This document shows positions 54,383 to 64,000 of a stretch of DNA of 64,000 bases, piece by piece (the first letter of the stretch is position 1; each line of letters begins with the position of its first letter). This DNA is from Aplidium turbinatum (lineage: Eukaryota; Chordata; Ascidiacea; Aplousobranchia; Polyclinidae). The stretch covers positions 310,001-374,000 of the forward strand of contig OU964918.1 of assembly GCA_918807975.1 (NCBI GenBank), written 5' to 3'. The position numbers and the translations under genes were made by a program. Below the pieces are notes generated by a model. The model was not told where the DNA came from, did no database searches, and saw nothing but the letters and a program-made list of their open reading frames with translations.

Positions 54383-54659
54383 GTAAGTAATTATCTACTT
54401 GTTTGTTAATTCAATTAATTTGCAGTATCCAAGTGATGCTTGAAAGGACATCCGTTCGACACCGCTCCAGACCACGCGACTTTGTGTCTACAAGACACTT
54501 AATATCATACGACAATATGGTAGTAGCTCGGTGGATGACTGTGTGCCACTTCGCAGTTACCAGTTGTGTTACATCTGTGATTGCTGTTTGCGTGGTCCCC
54601 AGCGGGCATCCATTACATGTTCATTTTTATTATAATCATCGTCGTATGAGCACCTTGAG

Positions 54660-55380
54660 CCGAGGATCTATCTTTTTTTACCACTTCAGATTCACGACGT
54701 TCCAAGACTACACGAGAAGGCTGCTAGAGAGTATTCTATTGTTTTGTTTCACCATCCAAGAGAGGCAGTCCTTCTACTCCATTAGGCAGGCTGAGGATGT
54801 TACAGTCGTTGATGGTATGGTATGTGGTCTGTTTCTCAGCACCGCATTCATAAACAGAGAAAGAAAGCATTCCTCATTGGTGCACGATCAAGCGGAAAAG
54901 CCCGAAGCCTGTACGAAGACAGTTGTGGCGCACCCACGCCTGTCTCGGTATCAATCAGGTCAGTGGGACAAGTGTTGGCGTCGGTGATGAACTAATGAAA
55001 GCTGGTGGTGCTTGACTTACATTCAAAATTTACCGCCCAATTAGTCACAGAGATGATTTGTCCATGAGCTTCGTTGATTAGAAGTTGAGCGGCTGGCCTG
55101 AATCGGTGTCTTGATTTCATTCGACGTGTGTGCTAGTTTGAAGGACCAAAGACCTTGGAAAGAAAGTGGTTGGGCTCCAATGCCGCCGACCGAGAGACAG
55201 AGTGGCTTCTTCGCAACGAAGCTCAGCAGGTTCGATACCAGCAAGAATGAGGAGATTGTTCAATGGTGTAGGTTGCGGGCATCCAGTTATTGTGCTCAGG
55301 CAGCTGGTTATAACAGTGTCGATATTGTGACAATGACAGGTGCACAGTGCTCTGCTGAAGACTAGAGTGTACGCAAAATT
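54660..55380 (-). pseudogene. LINE C-terminal relic
   Basis: Minus-strand pieces match the C-terminal part of the LINE at 61454-62561: AGI/SN-x-x-ELRCEEATLS and CECGAEKQTTYH (compare CKCGAEEQTADH). It is heavily decayed. The long plus-strand frame at 54403-54987 overlaps it in antisense and is not a gene. Confidence 0.5.
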
Positions 55381-55429
55381 TCAGTCATCTCTTCCCAGCT
55401 GAAGCCTGCCAAGCGCTCAAGTAGCAATT

Positions 55430-55607
55430 ATTATTATTATTATAGACAACCACACTTACAAATAATACTTAGGTCTTGATTGAAGTAACATCTTATTCAC
55501 ATTTGCAGTTCATTCAAATTATTATTATAGACAACCACACTTACTGTACAAATAATACTTAGGTCTTGATTGAAGTAACATCTTATTCGCATTTACAGTT
55601 CATTTAA
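55430..55607. repeat. Tandem duplication of an 88-bp unit
   Basis: TTATTATTATAGACAACCAC through TTGCAGTTCATTCAAA occurs twice in direct order, about 95 percent alike by eye, just upstream of the EGF 2 acceptor. Confidence 0.8.
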
Positions 55608-55683
55608 AGTTTTGTAAAAACAAATTAAGTGAAATGTAAAACAACCACAATATGAGATCGAAGCAACGTTTATGTTGTCACAG

Positions 55684-55797
55684 TTGAAAGCTTGTGCTGG
55701 AGTTCGCCGTGTCACAATGGACGACCGTGCACTGGTGACGAGACTTCGTACACTTGCGATTGTGGGGACAAATACAAAGGAACAAATTGTGAAGAAG
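55684..55797 (+). CDS. Mosaic gene: EGF module 2
   Basis: Acceptor TGTTGTCACAG, donor GTGATT, phase 1-1. It reads ESLCWSSPCHNGRPCTGDET, then SYTCDCGDKYKGTNCEE. Six cysteines in EGF spacing. It differs more from modules 1 and 3 than they do from each other. Confidence 0.93.
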
Positions 55798-56124
55798 GTG
55801 ATTGTTGGGTTTTATTTTGTTTGGACTGCAATAAAGTAGTCACACTTTTGAAAATTCACCCGGTTGCCAAAAGTGTTTTGACTATGATTATAAAACAAGA
55901 TTTGATTCATTATTTGCTTCTTAGAACAAAACATTTTGACTATTGAGTGATATTTATGAACAAAAAAAGCAATTGTTTTCGCTTGGCCAAGTTTCTTTTA
56001 GTTTCTAGTCCAATCTAGTCAGCTGGTTGTTGTCGCATTCATCTTTAATGGATGCCGAACCAGAGTTGAGTGGTTTGGAAGCTACGCACTTTGGCTTCTC
56101 TGCATTTGAATTGAACTCCAACAC

Positions 56125-56525
56125 ATTATTGATGTTACACTTATATATATAATTTGATGATGTTATGATGTTATGTTATACTGTATATGATGTTGTATAT
56201 GATGTAACATCTAAATATGCAATTTAATAATGCTATGTTATAGTGTATACGATGCTGTATATGATCTTACACCTATATATATATATGATTTGATGATGCG
56301 ATGTATATGATGGTGTATAATATGATGCTACACCTATATTTATATATGGTTTGATGATGCTATGTATAATTGTATATGATGTTGTATATGATGTTACATA
56401 TATATATATAAAGATACGATTTGATGATGCTAAGTTATAGTGTATATGATGTTCCACCTATATATATGATTTGATGGTATACTGTATATGATGTTGTACA
56501 TGATGTTACATCTATATGATTTTTT
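56125..56525. repeat. AT-rich tandem repeat
   Basis: Diverged units of about 60-70 bp built on TATATATGATTTGATGATGC, TATAGTGTATATGATG and TTGTATATGATGTTAC, in the EGF 2-EGF 3 intron. Frames across it are repeat artefacts. Confidence 0.75.
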
Positions 56526-56883
56526 TCCAGAGTTGATACTACATTTTAAAATATAAACAAATACAAAAGCAAAAGTTGGAAGATATCATACTAAACATAA
56601 AGCAGAAACTCTAACCCCACAGGAGCATCTGTAAAGCTATAGCCTACGCCTGTAATAATGTATTCAAACAACTGTAAAAAAGCAAAGCGAACTGTTGATT
56701 TATTTTTGACATTTTATTATCATTTGATAACAAATAAATTAGTTCAGGAGTCAAGCTCATAAAATCATCACCAATAATCTGAGGAGTTATAAATAACCTG
56801 CAAACTTTATATCATATAATTTATCTATAGCCTGTTATACGACACACATGGTTCATCAAAGGTTCTTTCTTAATTATATTCAG

Positions 56884-56997
56884 AAGTTGGACCATGTGAT
56901 ATCAACCCGTGCTTAAACGGCGGAATTTGCAACAGAAGAGGAAATGGATTTCTTTGTGGTTGTCCGAATCATGTTACTGGGGATAATTGTGAAATCA
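56884..56997 (+). CDS. Mosaic gene: EGF module 3 (last exon seen)
   Basis: Acceptor ATATTCAG, donor GTAAGT, phase 1-1. It reads GPCDINPCLNGGICNRRGNG, then FLCGCPNHVTGDNCEI. Six cysteines. Its last codons and donor (GGGGATAATTGTGAAATCA then GTAAGTA) are identical to EGF 1, indicating recent duplication or conversion. The donor is intact, so at least one exon should follow beyond the window. Confidence 0.94.
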
Positions 56998-57179
56998 GTA
57001 AGTATGACTCCAAAATGTTCCACAATTAGTTATTATATACAGTAGATGTACAAGTTCTTTGCTGTAAAATACTTGTTGTTGTGTCATTAATTATACAAAT
57101 CGCTTCTTCGAAATGCTCAGTTTTGCAATAAAATCCAATTTACGTGAACTTGTCTGATCTTAAGCTAATAAGGACGAAT

Positions 57180-57680
57180 TGATCCTTCTTCTTCTTCAAT
57201 TGCCTTGCCTGAACCAGGCATCGACGGCCTCAGATGAATAATTAGACCAAATGTTCCTATTATATGTTGCATGGATGATTGTTTCTGTCTTGTCGTTAAA
57301 TTGTTCCAGATGTGTTTGTTTTTGTCTGCCAGGTTCCCGCTTTCCAAAAATTTTACCAGTTAAAGAGAGATGCTCCAGTTTTTGCTTTCTTACTACATGG
57401 CCGAGAAATTTATATTGTCTGGTTTTCATACTTTTTAACAGAGTTCTGGTTTGGTTCACTTGGTGTAGAATTTCTTTATTTGTTTTCTTTGCCAGCCATG
57501 AAATGCGTTGCATTCTACGGAAACACCACATTCAAAAGCATTAATCTTTTCTGCCATTTTTGTTGAAATATTCCAGGTTTCAGAGTTGTAATGAAAAACA
57601 GGATAAATATAGCATTTTAAAAATCTAGATCTTGTTTTGAAAGAGATATTTTTATTGCAAAGAATTGGTTTCATTTGTTG
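57180..57680 (-). pseudogene. LINE reverse-transcriptase tail
   Basis: The minus strand reads FKTRSRFLKCYIYPVFHYNS, ETWNIS, RRMQRISWLAKKTNKEIL, YKFLGHVVRKQKLEHL and GKREPGRQKQTHLEQFND. This is the standard sequence after the LINE reverse transcriptase (Y-x-x-E-x-W, RRMLRISW, KFxGHVxR, GRQ...W). One or more frame changes. It ends HLRPSMPGSGKAIEEEEG, shared with 16600-16692. Confidence 0.8.
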
Positions 57681-57950
57681 GAATCCTTACGTTTTTCCTA
57701 ATTGTTACTCGTAGGCTTTCAGTGTGGAAAAGGCGAAAACTTCACAATAAAAAAATCTTCCTCGCTTTTGAACTCATAATAACAACGATGTTGTATTTTA
57801 TTTTCCACAAAGTCACAAATTTTACTTCTACAGTAAAAAAAAAAACTCTGCACAGAGTGTCAGGTTCAAAGATTAAATGATATGAGATGTTCTACTGGTG
57901 CAAATTAAGCTAAACTATCACAAGATGTATACAGTGACAATCTGCTTTTA

Positions 57951-57990
57951 TTCCGACGTTTCGTCAATCAGACACGACTGACTTCTTCAG
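57951..57990 (-). ncRNA. Hammerhead-like motif, left end of the Penelope element
   Basis: Minus strand: CTGAAGA, then GTCA pairing with TGAC around a loop, then GAAAC and GTCGG. Same core order as the known Penelope hammerheads. Cleavage is not demonstrated. Confidence 0.5.
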
Positions 57991-58282
57991 GGGGCTAGAC
58001 CAGGTAGTGACTACCTGTCTAGCATGGCAAAACACAGGACATATTGCTAAAAACAACTAAACATGCAAAATGAAAAATCAACTTCCTGACAAAAACTTAT
58101 CGCGTGCAAAGTTTGAAATAAGTTAGAAAACAGGGGGGACTTAAGTGAGATCAACAAGAAACTTAAATGACAACAAGATAGGAAAGTGAACGGCATGAGT
58201 CATGAATCGAGTTTTGTTCGCACTACTGCACAGTTTTACAATCAGCATGAAACCAATTTAAAAAACGTCAAATCAGCACTTA

Positions 58283-60160
58283 CAATAGTTTTTTGTAGAT
58301 AGCGGGAAAAGAGATGCCATCATTGCGATTCATTACATGAGGCTTTTGATTGATGAACCAACTTTCAGAAAACATTCGCTTTTTATAATCACTTTCAACT
58401 TTTAGAACTTTAGAATTGCTCCAAGTTATTTTATGATCTGAAGTTATGGCATGCATGCAAGGAGCAGAATGTTCAGGGCGTTGATATTTGAAAGCTCTTT
58501 TGTGTTCATTAATGCGAGATTTGAGATCTCGTTTTGTTTGGCCAACATAAATTAAATTGCAATCATCACAAGAAACTTGGTACACTAAACCTGAGATTTC
58601 GCTTTAATTTAAGGGGTCTTTTAAAGACGGCAAAAATTTACTTATTGTCAAGAAAGGTTTCAAAGCGACTTTTACACCAATTTCATTTAAGATACGCCAA
58701 ATTTTTTCAGAAACTCCCTTAACATAAGGTAAAGAAACAAAAGACTTATACTGGGTAGATGGGGGTACTAAACTTTTAGGTTGTCGTTGGCAAGCATGCT
58801 TTCTTGGAAATCCATTGAGGCTCAAAGTATTGTGTAATGCTTTGTTCTGTCGTGAACGTTCATGCGGATCTGCGACATGTGTGTCAATGCGGTCATACAA
58901 AGTTTTAGCTACAGTAAGTTTTTGATGTTTGGGATGGTGTGAATTAAAATTTAAATATCTGTCAGTGTGTGTGGGTTTTTTGAAAATTGTAGTGGTCAAC
59001 GTGTTTGTGGCATTATGACGAATAACTGAGACGTCTAAAAATGATATGGAGTTGTTTTTTTCATGTTCTGTTGTGAATTGAATTGAAGAAGATATGCTAT
59101 TCAAATGTTGATGAAATTGGTTGACCGCAGACTTTTTTATAATGCAAAAAGTGTCATCTACATATCTCACCCAAAGTTGCGGTGGTGTATGGAATGAAGT
59201 GATGGCAGTGCGCTCAATGTATTCCATGAAAATGTTAGCCACGACCGGGGAAATGCAAGAACCCATCGGCGTACCATAAATTTGACGATAAAGAACGTTA
59301 TTATAACAAAATACAGTAGACTCAAAACACAATTTCAAAGCTTCTGTGACGTCATTGATAGAAAGTTTAGTGCGTTCGTGTAAAGACTTATCTTGCGAAA
59401 GTAATTGAGAGATAATCTGCAAACATTCTTTGAGAGGAACGTAAGTAAATAAGCTCACAACATCAAAAGAAACAAAGCAATTATTGCAATCAACAGAGGT
59501 GTTTTTGATTAATTGTACAAACTCAAAAGAATATTTTACAGTGTATTCTTGGTTCAACAATGGCAATAAAATATCAATTAAAAATTTCGATAAGTTATAA
59601 GTAGGCGAACCGATAAAGGACACGATGGGTCGAAGAGGGGTGTGGTTTTTATGAATTTTGGGCAATCCATAGATTTTCGGAGTTACACTCTTATTACACT
59701 TAAGACGATGATAAACTGGCATGGTGATTTTTCGTTGAGTTGCAAATCGCCAAACTAGTTTGTTTACAGATTTTTCAATAGATGCAATAGGATTAGGTCT
59801 ACGTCTTAAAATTTTATATGTAGTATTGTCATTTAAAAGTTCAGAGAGTTTGTTATGATACTCAGAACTGTCCATAATTACCGTTGCGTTCCCTTCATCG
59901 GCTTTCATTATTTTGATGGAGCTGTCAGATTTCAGTTCTTTTAAAGCTGTTATTTCTTCTGGAAGAAGGTTAGGTGGTGGGGGTCTTGCCGTATTCAGAA
60001 TTTGAGTAATCTTTGATCTGGCCATTGCAACACCAGCTGCGTCATTTACTCCTCTGTATCCTTTTTCTGTTGCCGCTACAATATCCAATTTAGGAATTGA
60101 CTTGGGCGAAATGGCAAAATTGAGACTTTTTTTCAACACTTTGATTTGAGGTTTAGTGAG
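58283..60160 (-). CDS. Penelope-type reverse transcriptase plus GIY-YIG endonuclease (partial)
   Basis: From the 5' side on the minus strand: YGLPKIHKNHTPLRPIVS (fingers), VSFDVVSLFTYVPL (motif A), YGTPMGSCISPVVANIFMEY (motif B), WVRYVDDTFCII (motif C with the YVDD aspartates), and NSISFLDVSV. The linker reads SLPYVKGVSEKIWRILNE. Then LVYQVSCDDCNLIYVGQTKR with RINEHKRAF and FSESWFINQKPHV, the GIY-YIG nuclease. This domain order is diagnostic of EN+ Penelope elements. The N-terminus is missing and the frame is not continuous over its whole length. Confidence 0.88.
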
Positions 60161-60271
60161 TTCATTCTGGTGTATGGAATGAAGTGGTGGCAGTGCGCTC
60201 AATGTATTCCATAAAATTGTTAGCCACGACCGGGGAAATGCAAGAACCCATCGGCGTACCATAAATTTGAC

Positions 60272-60902
60272 TGTAGCTAAAACTTTGTATGACCGCATTG
60301 ACACACATGTCGCAGATCCGCATGAACGTTCACGACAGAACAAAGCATTACACAATACTTTGAGCCTCAATGGATTTCCAAGAAAGCATGCTTGCCAACG
60401 ACAACCTAAAAGTTTAGTACCCTCATCTACCCAGTATAAGTCTTTTGTTTCTTTACCTTATGTTAAGGGAGTTTCTGAAAAAATTTGGCGTATCTTAAAT
60501 GAAATTGGTGTAAAAGTCGCTTTGAAACCTTTCTTGACAATAAGTAAATTTTTGCCGTCTTTAAAAGACCCCTTGAATCAAAGCGAAATCTCAGGTTTAG
60601 TGTACCAAGTTTCTTGTGATGATTGCAATTTAATTTATGTTGGCCAAACAAAACGAGATCTCAAATCTCGCATTAATGAACACAAAAGAGCTTTCAAATA
60701 TCAACGCCCTGAACATTCTGCTCCTTGCATGCATGCCATAACTTCAGATCATAAAATAACTTGGAGCAATTCTAAAGTTCTAAAAGTTAAAAGTGATTAT
60801 AAAAAGCGAATGTTTTCTGAAAGTTGGTTCATCAATCAAAAGCCTCATGTAATGAATCGCAATGATGGCATCTCTTTTCCCGCTATCTACAAAAAACTAT
60901 AA
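60272..60902 (+). pseudogene. Inverted partial Penelope copy: linker and GIY-YIG domain
   Basis: The plus strand encodes the C-terminal part of the same protein: ERSRQNKALHNTLSLNGF, VKGVSEKIWRILNEIGV, LIYVGQTKRDLKSRINEH, and the same end. Open for 211 codons with very few differences from the minus-strand copy, so the two arms are young or were homogenised. It has no reverse transcriptase. Confidence 0.85.
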
Positions 60903-61197
60903 TTGTAAGTGCTGATTTGACGTTTTTTAAATTGGTTTCATGCTGATTGTAAAACTGTGCAGTAGTGCGTACAAAACTCGATTCATGACTCATGCCGTTC
61001 ACTTTCCTATCTTGTTGTTATTTAAGTTTCTTGTTGATCGCAATTAAGTCCCCCCTTTTTTCTAACTTATTTCAAACTTTGCGCGCGATAAGTTTTTGTC
61101 CGGAAGTTGAATTTTCATTTTGCATGTTTAGTTGTTTTCAGCAATATGTCCTGTGTTTTGCCATGCTAGACAGGTAGTCACTACCTGGTCTGGCCCC

Positions 61198-61236
61198 CTG
61201 AAGAAGTCAGTCGTGTCTGATTGACGAAACGTCGGA
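61198..61236 (+). ncRNA. Hammerhead-like motif, right end of the Penelope element
   Basis: CTGAAGA, GTCA...TGAC stem, GAAAC, GTCGG. It is the inverted counterpart of 57951-57990. Confidence 0.5.
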
Positions 61237-61453
61237 ATAAAAGCAGATTGTCACTGTATACATCTTGTGATAGTTTAGCTTAATTTGCACCAGTAGAACA
61301 TCTCATATCATTTAATTTAATGCCTGGTGAACAGCCTCATTCAATTTTCAGGTTCAAAGATCTTGTTATGTTCCACGTACAGCGTGCACATAGTAGTTGA
61401 TGTATAACTCACATAATCAGCGTAGATCTTCTTTCGTTTGAGACTAGATCAAA

Positions 61454-64000
61454 TCAAATTTCAGGGCAGGTGATGGAGAGCCAGGTGAGTGTAGCCTCAT
61501 CCAGCGTTGCTATACCATGCGTTCCATTTGGTGCCTTATAGATGGGACATTCGAGAACGACATGGTCTGCAGTTTGTTCCTCCGCGCCGCACTTGCAGGC
61601 CGGTGAGGGAGCCAAACCCCACTTGTGCATGTTGGAATGGAAGCGACCGACTCCGGTTCGGATTCTGTTGAGCTTGACCCAAGTCGGCCGAGGCAGGTCC
61701 ATACCAGGGGGGCGCGCCACCGGGTGAGGTATGAAACCATGTAGTTTCGTGTCGGTGACACACCACGCTGCATTCCAATAACTTCCATGAAGTGTGCTGC
61801 GCTGATGGCATGATCGCTGAATGGGTGTAGTAATTCAACAGCAGCTGGCACAAAGGGGTGTCTTGACTTTAATTGCCGGGAGATTTCTGAGGTGGGATGT
61901 TGAGTTTTGCATGAAGTAAGTGGTTAGGATCCCCCGCCCGGCGAGCCAGGTGTATAAGGGCTCCCTTTCGGCGAAGCTCAGCAGGTTGGATGCCTGCAAG
62001 GATTGGTAAATACTCTGTTGGAATTGGGCGCAGGCATCCAGTCACAGTTCGCAATGCGTCACTGATTAGGCTGTCGATGAGGCGGGTGTGGGCACTGCGG
62101 CACCAGACAGGGGCGCAGTATTCAGCAGTGGAGTGGACCAAAGCCAGGGTTGCAGTGCGCAAGGTGTCAGCACCTGCACCCCAAGTTGTGCCTGCCCAAC
62201 GCCTCAGCAGGGCGACGCGAGATGTCAGCTTTTTGCGTAGTGACTGTAAATGGTGACGGTATGTGAGTGACCTGTCAAGTGTAACCCCAAGGTATGTAGG
62301 TTCTGGGCAGGGCGTCAAAATTTTGCCGTTAACGGTTACTTTCAGGTCACGTTTTGCCTCCCTGTTGTTGAAATGGAAGGCTGCCGTAACAGTTTTACTT
62401 TCGCTGAGCTTCACTTTCCATTGGTGAAGGTATCCAGGTATGGTCGTCATGTCTTGGCTTAACGTAATTTCTAATGATTGCCAGTCTTTCGCAGAGTGCA
62501 AGATGGCCAAGTCATCAGCATATGCATATTTGTCAGATGTTGTTGATGGTAGGTCATGCATATAGACATTGAAAAGGAGAGGAGTTAAGACTGATTCCTG
62601 TGGGACACTGTTTTTGAGTCGCTGCAGTCTACTTTGTTTTCCGCTTCCGGTGGTAAGGGAAAACTCCTGTTGTGGATGAGTTCCATGATCATTTTGACCA
62701 TGTGCCTGTCAGGGAGTAAGCGGAGTAGTTTGTAGACTAGGCCACGGTGCCAAACAGTGTCATAGGCTGCTGTTAGGTCGATAAAAACAGCCCCCGCTTT
62801 CTTTTTTGCCGAGAAGCTCTCCTCAATATCCTGAGTTAGTAGTGTGACTTGGTCTACACTACTAACTCAGGATATTGACTTCATCAAAACTTCAACAAAA
62901 CTCAGGATATTGACTTCCCGTGTCGGAATCCAGCTTGTTCTTTGGGAAGCAGTGGGTCAATTATTGGTTCGACACGAGCGTAGATCAGTCTCTCAAGGAT
63001 CTTGAAAGCGATGCAGAGCAAGGAGATGGGGCGATAACTCTTTGCATCGTCTAGTGGTTTGTTTGGCTTAGGGATCGCGACGACCAGAGATCTTCTCCAT
63101 ACTTTAGGAATCTTGAGGCGGCGCAAGCAGGACGACAGGAAATCGCATAACCAGGACTTTAGAACATAACCAGCGTGCATGATAAGTTCAGGACATATCC
63201 TATCTGGACCAGGGGCCTTACCAGGTTTTAGGTGCTTGAGGGCAGCATTAAATTCGCTTCGTGAGAAGGAGCTAGAAATGCTCTCCTGGTCGGGTGTGTT
63301 GATCTTCCAAAGCTTTTTCACTTATTTGGTAACAAACCGATCGGAGGCACGATCACACGGCTTATATATCCCATTTTTTATTACCTGCGATGCGATCTTA
63401 TTAGCAGGAATGGGACATTGTCGGGGTGATTGTCTTGATCGTCCCGTAAGGTTATTGAGTGTGCTCCATGCTGTACGGCTTGAGTGCGAGAAATCGATAG
63501 ATTGGATAGTTTCTGTACAGCTTTCTTTTCTTTTTGCATCGGGTCTTTCCAGAAGAGCCTTGGCGGCTGAGGGTGTTGTTTGACCATCTGAAAAGCTAAC
63601 AAAAGATTGGTAGAGACGCTCGCACTGTGCATCCCAGCACGGAGTGTAGTTACTTCTACGACCTCGAGGGATGGCTTGTTTGGCACATGTTAAGATGGTG
63701 TTGCAAAAGTCCTGGTAGGCCTCGTCCACATTGTGACAGTTAGGTGGAGGTAACTCATTTGTGAACTTGTTGGTAAGGAGGCAAAAGCGATTCCAGTCGG
63801 CTTTACGGAAGTTCCACCGCTTGACTGGTTCACTCGGAATTGGTGTCTTGAGCGGTATTGCGGTAATGAGAGAAGGTCGGTGTTGGGACCGAGGGAACTT
63901 CTGTAGCACACGTCTGTCCGGAAGCTGATTGTCGTTGCCAGTGCTAGCAAAGGCCATGTCTGGGTTTTTTCCAGTGCCCCATCGCCCGGATGTAAAGCTG
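61454..64000 (-). pseudogene. LINE (Jockey/I-like) ORF2, runs off the right edge
   Basis: Minus strand, 5' to 3': end of the endonuclease and linker (MAFASTGNDNQLPDRRVLQ; WNFRKADWNRFCLLTNKF), then the reverse transcriptase: LKHLKPGKAPGPDRICPEL, VVAIPKPNKPLDDAKSYRPI, QAGFRHGKS, AVFIDLTAAYDTVWHRG (motif A), NSVPQESVLTPLLFNVY (motif B) and YAYADDLAIL (YADD, motif C). The C-terminal part follows: YLGVTLDRSLTYRHHL, RTVTGCLRPIPTEYLPIL, LNRIRTGVGRF and CKCGAEEQTADHVVLECP. At least three frame changes and an inserted fold-back near 62826-62925 inactivate it. The 5' part lies beyond the window. Confidence 0.88.
62826..62875. repeat. Perfect 20-bp inverted repeat inside the LINE
   Basis: ATATCCTGAGTTAGTAGTGT and its exact inverse, separated by 10 bp. 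A third partial copy (CTCAGGATATTGACTTC) follows near 62900. It interrupts the reverse-transcriptase frame between GFRHGKS and VDQVTLLTQDIE. Confidence 0.85.

Larger units (their letters stand above)
57878..61350 (-). mobile_element. Penelope-like retroelement with inverted partial copy
   Basis: The main copy is on the minus strand (57878 to about 60160). A second, partial copy of its 3' half lies inverted (about 60272-61313), giving two ~1.04-kb inverted arms; a ~100-bp stretch of the reverse-transcriptase region (59182-59286) is also repeated at 60171-60271. TCAGGTTCAAAGAT occurs just outside the left end (57864-57877) and at 61350-61363, a 14-bp duplication. Both outer ends carry the hammerhead-like motif. 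Such composite, 5'-truncated inserts are usual for Penelope elements. Confidence 0.85.

Noticed and set aside
54403-54987. 194-codon plus-strand frame after EGF 1
   Set aside because: The opposite strand encodes a decayed LINE C-terminus (CECGAEKQTTYH); the plus frame is antisense to it.
56233-56457. Minus-strand frame rich in Tyr, Ile and Thr
   Set aside because: Translation of an AT-rich tandem repeat.

Overview
The window is animal nuclear DNA: AT-rich, with long GT-AG introns packed with transposable elements. It holds 14 exons of one large plus-strand gene for a secreted or extracellular mosaic protein. The exons (9017 to 56997) encode eight complement-control (CCP/sushi) modules, two thrombospondin type-1 repeats, one C-type lectin domain with EPN and WND motifs, and three EGF modules. 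All 14 exons are phase 1-1, so they concatenate in frame to 857 codons. No signal peptide, start codon, membrane segment or stop is visible, so the gene probably runs past both window edges. The module mix and repeat spectrum suggest a marine invertebrate deuterostome, perhaps a tunicate. That placement is an inference, not a demonstration.

Layout. 1-5.1 kb: a DNA transposon with a DUF7869-type protein (X1), interrupted by a hAT-like element (A). 5.1-9 kb: a GIY-YIG relic, a TTAA MITE and exon-like blocks on the minus strand. 9-21 kb: CCP exons 1-4, with a gag-like fossil, LINE pieces, a short hAT-like element (B), a second TTAA MITE and a hAT carrying a U6 retropseudogene. 21-35 kb: one 15-kb intron made mostly of nested transposons (X2, a MITE, a 1.3-kb duplicated block, piggyBac-1, hAT plus SINE, element C). 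35.7-42.5 kb: CCP exons 5-8 and TSP1-1, with piggyBac-2 and a solo LTR. 42.5-52.5 kb: a 10-kb intron with inverted element D, a Tc1 element, a LINE endonuclease relic, a third TTAA MITE and a MITE. 52.5-57 kb: TSP1-2, the lectin exon and three EGF exons. 57-64 kb: LINE, Penelope-like element, LINE.

Most informative results. (1) Two copies of a DUF7869-type element share an exact end, and the complete copy has a perfect 8-bp target duplication, which ties that uncharacterised protein family to a mobile element. (2) Four elements (A-D) share TAGGGTGG-like ends; A and B have perfect 8-bp duplications and C one with a single mismatch. Three of them encode a hAT-like transposase of a divergent type. 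(3) Two unrelated piggyBac elements share the same layout of three subterminal palindromes. (4) A U6 snRNA copy with an A-rich tail and 13-bp duplication lies inside a hAT element. Almost every element can be ordered by nesting, giving a relative history of the locus.
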